From assembly GCA_946481475.1 (NCBI GenBank), contig CAMLOB010000151.1, positions 1 through 8,038 on the forward strand: a stretch of DNA of 8,038 bases. Reading direction: 5' to 3'. This DNA is from an uncultured Chlorobiota bacterium (GTDB lineage Bacteria; Bacteroidota; Kapaibacteriia; OLB7). Under the pieces are notes generated by a model. It was given only the letters and a program-made list of their open reading frames with translations. It searched no databases and had not been told where the DNA came from. Shown here piece after piece: positions 6,253 through 8,038 of this stretch. How positions within the stretch are numbered: the stretch's first letter is position 1; the number at the start of each line of letters is the position of its first letter. The position numbers and the translations under genes are program-made.

Positions 6253-8038
6253 TTACTGAACTACCGCAAAACGCAGCATCTTTTCTCCCCCTGCAGTTCG
6301 TATCACAAGGCCGTATGTTCCCGCCACCATATCTGTAACGTCAAAGTGTACCTGATGTATTCCCGGTTCCCTGGTCAAAGGCTCAAGATCCTTGACTTTG
6401 CGTCCCAGAAGATCGACCACATACAAATGAACATCCTGAGATTTATCAAGACGATACTCAACAATCCCTGATCGGTTTGTCGGATTCGGAAATAGACGAA
6501 GTGGTGTAACAGCTCCTTCATGAGCATCTTCTGAAACGCTGCTGACCATCACAATACGCCAAAGCGCATCCGATTCATCTTCCTCAACAGGTGTAAGATC
6601 AAGATTCCAGACTTTTCCGGAATTGTCATTGGCAACGGTAAGAACGTGAATTCCATCGGAACTAAAATCAGCAACACCAACATCTCCGCTGTGACCTTTA
6701 AGAATTTCTCTGGGCGAACCGGTGGAAGCGTCCCAGATAATAGCAGTGTGATCTCTACTACCTGTAGCAATAAACTGTCCGTCAGGACTGAAGGAACCTC
6801 GCCATACCCAATCGGTATGGCCAACCAATGTTAATAACGATACTCTTGACTGGACATCCCATACTTTGGCTGTCTTATCATAACTTGTACTGAGAATTCG
6901 TGTGCCGTCATGATTATAAACAGCATGACTGACAACGTCTCCATGCCCTACCAACGTTGACACCTCACTTCCAGTAGCAACATCCCAGATTTTCACTGTC
7001 CAGTCACGACCGGCAGTTACAAGACGTCTCCCATCAGGACTAAACTCTGCCGAAAACACACCATTTGTATGCGATAACAACCTGCTCTTTTCTTGTCCAT
7101 TGTCGGCATTCCATATACGTACCGAACCGTCTTCGCTCGCTGTGACAAGTAGGGAACCGTCAGGACTATAGGAAATGTAGTTCAGCCCGTTTGTGTGCCC
7201 TTCGAGTGTCAGCATTAGAGCTCCGGACACGGTGTTCCAGACTCTGGCGGTATTATCTGCACTTGCCGTGGCAACAGTAGAACCGTCAGGACTGAATTCA
7301 GCCCACATAACATCCCCTTTATGTCCAGCCAAAGTCCTTAAAAGTTCACCTGTAACGACATCCCATATTTTAGCGGTGTGGTCATCACTGGCCGTAACAG
7401 CCAGTTTTCCATCAGGACTGAATTTACCGGCATTGACCCAATCCGTATGGCCTTTAAGATTTAATACTTTCTGCGAGGAAATCCTGGAAACACGAAAAAG
7501 ACACTTCTGACTTGAGACAGAGGGGACCTTCCAAGCGAACTCCGTACCGGTGGCATTATCAGTAATAAGTTCCCAAGTCTCGCCTCCATTGGTACTGTAA
7601 TCCAATTGAACAATCTCATTCGGCAATGATCCCTCCCAACGCAAGACTGCCGTTGCCCCGGCCACTACAGTCTCACCTCCATTCGGTTGAACAACTTTAA
7701 GTTCAGGAAGAGCAATTGCCCAGGTATTGTCAGAGACATCCTCGATAACTTCTTCAGTTCCCAGATACCAAACTTTAACACGATTATCATTCGCTACAGT
7801 CAGGACATGCATTCCATCATTGGAGAAGTCGGCCACTCCTACATCACCGGTATGACCCTGAAGAACATGAAGAGCCTGACCGTTATCAATATCCCACACA
7901 ATAGCCGTATGATCCCGACTGCCGGTAGCTATACGTTTTCCATCTGGACTAAAAGAAGCCCGCCACACCCAGTTGGTATGTCCGGAAAAAGTTTTGAGCA
8001 AACTTCCTGAGGCTGCATCCCACAGCTTTGCAGTTCGG
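6253..8038 (-). CDS. T9SS-exported WD40/Ig-like protein (start beyond right edge)
   Basis: C-terminal 594 residues of a large exported propeller protein. The frame stays open to the right edge, where it encodes RTAKLWDAASGS. The codon at 8001 is TTG inside a WD40 blade, not a start. In protein order: the last two and a half blades of a first propeller (8037-about 7755); an EDVSDNTWAI segment (near 7714-7740); an Ig-like domain (about 7701-7465: VVQPNGGE, RWEG, DYSTNGGETW, FAWKVP, FRVS); seven canonical WD40 blades (about 7464-6592, with GH, FSPDG and IWD/VWD motifs); a second DESDALWRI (6579-6553); then a T9SS type A sorting domain (about 6507-6256: LRLFPNPTNRSG, LYVVDLLGRKVK, AGTYGLVIRT, final FAVVQ). 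The family is exported through T9SS. WD40 propellers act as binding platforms, so no enzyme activity is implied. The signal peptide and probably another Ig plus five blades should lie past the edge. Its Ig/propeller unit matches the one in the anti-sigma-like protein. Confidence 0.9.
   Translation of the reverse strand, partial: RTAKLWDAASGSLLKTFSGHTNWVWRASFSPDGKRIATGSRDHTAIVWDIDNGQALHVLQGHTGDVGVADFSNDGMHVLTVANDNRVKVWYLGTEEVIEDVSDNTWAIALPELKVVQPNGGETVVAGATAVLRWEGSLPNEIVQLDYSTNGGETWELITDNATGTEFAWKVPSVSSQKCLFRVSRISSQKVLNLKGHTDWVNAGKFSPDGKLAVTASDDHTAKIWDVVTGELLRTLAGHKGDVMWAEFSPDGSTVATASADNTARVWNTVSGALMLTLEGHTNGLNYISYSPDGSLLVTASEDGSVRIWNADNGQEKSRLLSHTNGVFSAEFSPDGRRLVTAGRDWTVKIWDVATGSEVSTLVGHGDVVSHAVYNHDGTRILSTSYDKTAKVWDVQSRVSLLTLVGHTDWVWRGSFSPDGQFIATGSRDHTAIIWDASTGSPREILKGHSGDVGVADFSSDGIHVLTVANDNSGKVWNLDLTPVEEDESDALWRIVMVSSVSEDAHEGAVTPLRLFPNPTNRSGIVEYRLDKSQDVHLYVVDLLGRKVKDLEPLTREPGIHQVHFDVTDMVAGTYGLVIRTAGGEKMLRFAVVQ
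6553..6876 (-). repeat. Second copy of internal WD40 + SDxxWxI duplication (blades 5-7 of the complete propeller)
   Basis: Partner of 7714-8037, of equal length (324 bases) and in the same frame. It encodes the end of blade 5, blades 6 and 7, and DESDALWRI. Equivalent blades of the two propellers resemble each other more than adjacent blades within this propeller do. This suggests that a whole propeller unit was duplicated rather than single blades added. Confidence 0.72.
7714..8037 (-). repeat. First copy of internal WD40 + SDxxWxI duplication (outer propeller)
   Basis: A 324-base in-frame segment encoding the end of one blade, two full blades and the SDxxWxI tail of the first propeller. 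It aligns without gaps to 6553-6876. By hand I count 69 identical residues of 108, including IATGSRDHTAI and HVLTVANDN. The DNA has diverged much more at silent positions: the 11 identical codons of IATGSRDHTAI (7900-7932 against 6739-6771) differ at seven bases, all synonymous. Confidence 0.75.

Noticed and set aside
6253..8038. Tandem WD40 units as a possible phase-variable or CRISPR-like repeat array
   Set aside because: Repeats are about 120-126 bases, in frame, diverged at DNA level and encode standard WD40 blades; they are protein repeats.

Overview
The window looks like a chromosomal piece from the Bacteroidota/Chlorobiota (FCB) group. Two proteins end in a type IX secretion (T9SS) type A sorting domain, a system essentially confined to that group. 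The start codons lack strong Shine-Dalgarno sequences, and PNGGE-type Ig-like and WD40 modules are abundant. I lean towards the Chlorobiota/Ignavibacteria/Kapabacteria side rather than classical Bacteroidia, but cannot prove it from sequence alone.

Layout, left to right. (1) Positions 1-736 (+) are the 3' end of a GC-rich gene for a secreted beta-sandwich protein with a T9SS tail. (2) Positions 788-2602 (-) encode a membrane protein with a short anti-sigma-like cytoplasmic part, one transmembrane helix and a periplasmic Ig-like plus seven-bladed WD40 region. It is downstream of, and translationally coupled to, (3) an ECF sigma factor gene at 2599-3147 (-). (4) A divergent intergenic region (3148-3423) holds a possible ECF-type promoter facing the sigma gene. 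(5) Positions 3424-5343 (+) encode an AsnB-type glutamine-dependent amidotransferase, followed 32 bases later by (6) a class I SAM methyltransferase at 5376-6182 (+). The pair looks like part of a surface-polysaccharide set. (7) A perfect 22-bp inverted repeat (6183-6230) is a bidirectional terminator. (8) Positions 6253-8038 (-) are the 3' part of a large secreted WD40/Ig protein with a T9SS tail. Its start lies beyond the right edge.

The most interesting unit is the ECF sigma / WD40 anti-sigma pair together with the T9SS-exported WD40 protein. The anti-sigma's periplasmic part and the exported protein use the same compound module: Ig strands, then a seven-bladed propeller, then an SDxxWxI segment that looks like the last strand of the same Ig domain. 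I read this as a beta-propeller inserted into an Ig fold, used once as a membrane sensor and at least once complete (probably twice) in the exported protein. A cell-envelope signalling system in which the propeller reports on an exported partner or on envelope glycans is plausible, but it is inference. The AsnB/methyltransferase pair could contribute to the glycan to which T9SS cargo is anchored, also inference.

No tRNA, rRNA, CRISPR array, insertion sequence or integrase was seen. No stretch over 300 bases is without a gene.
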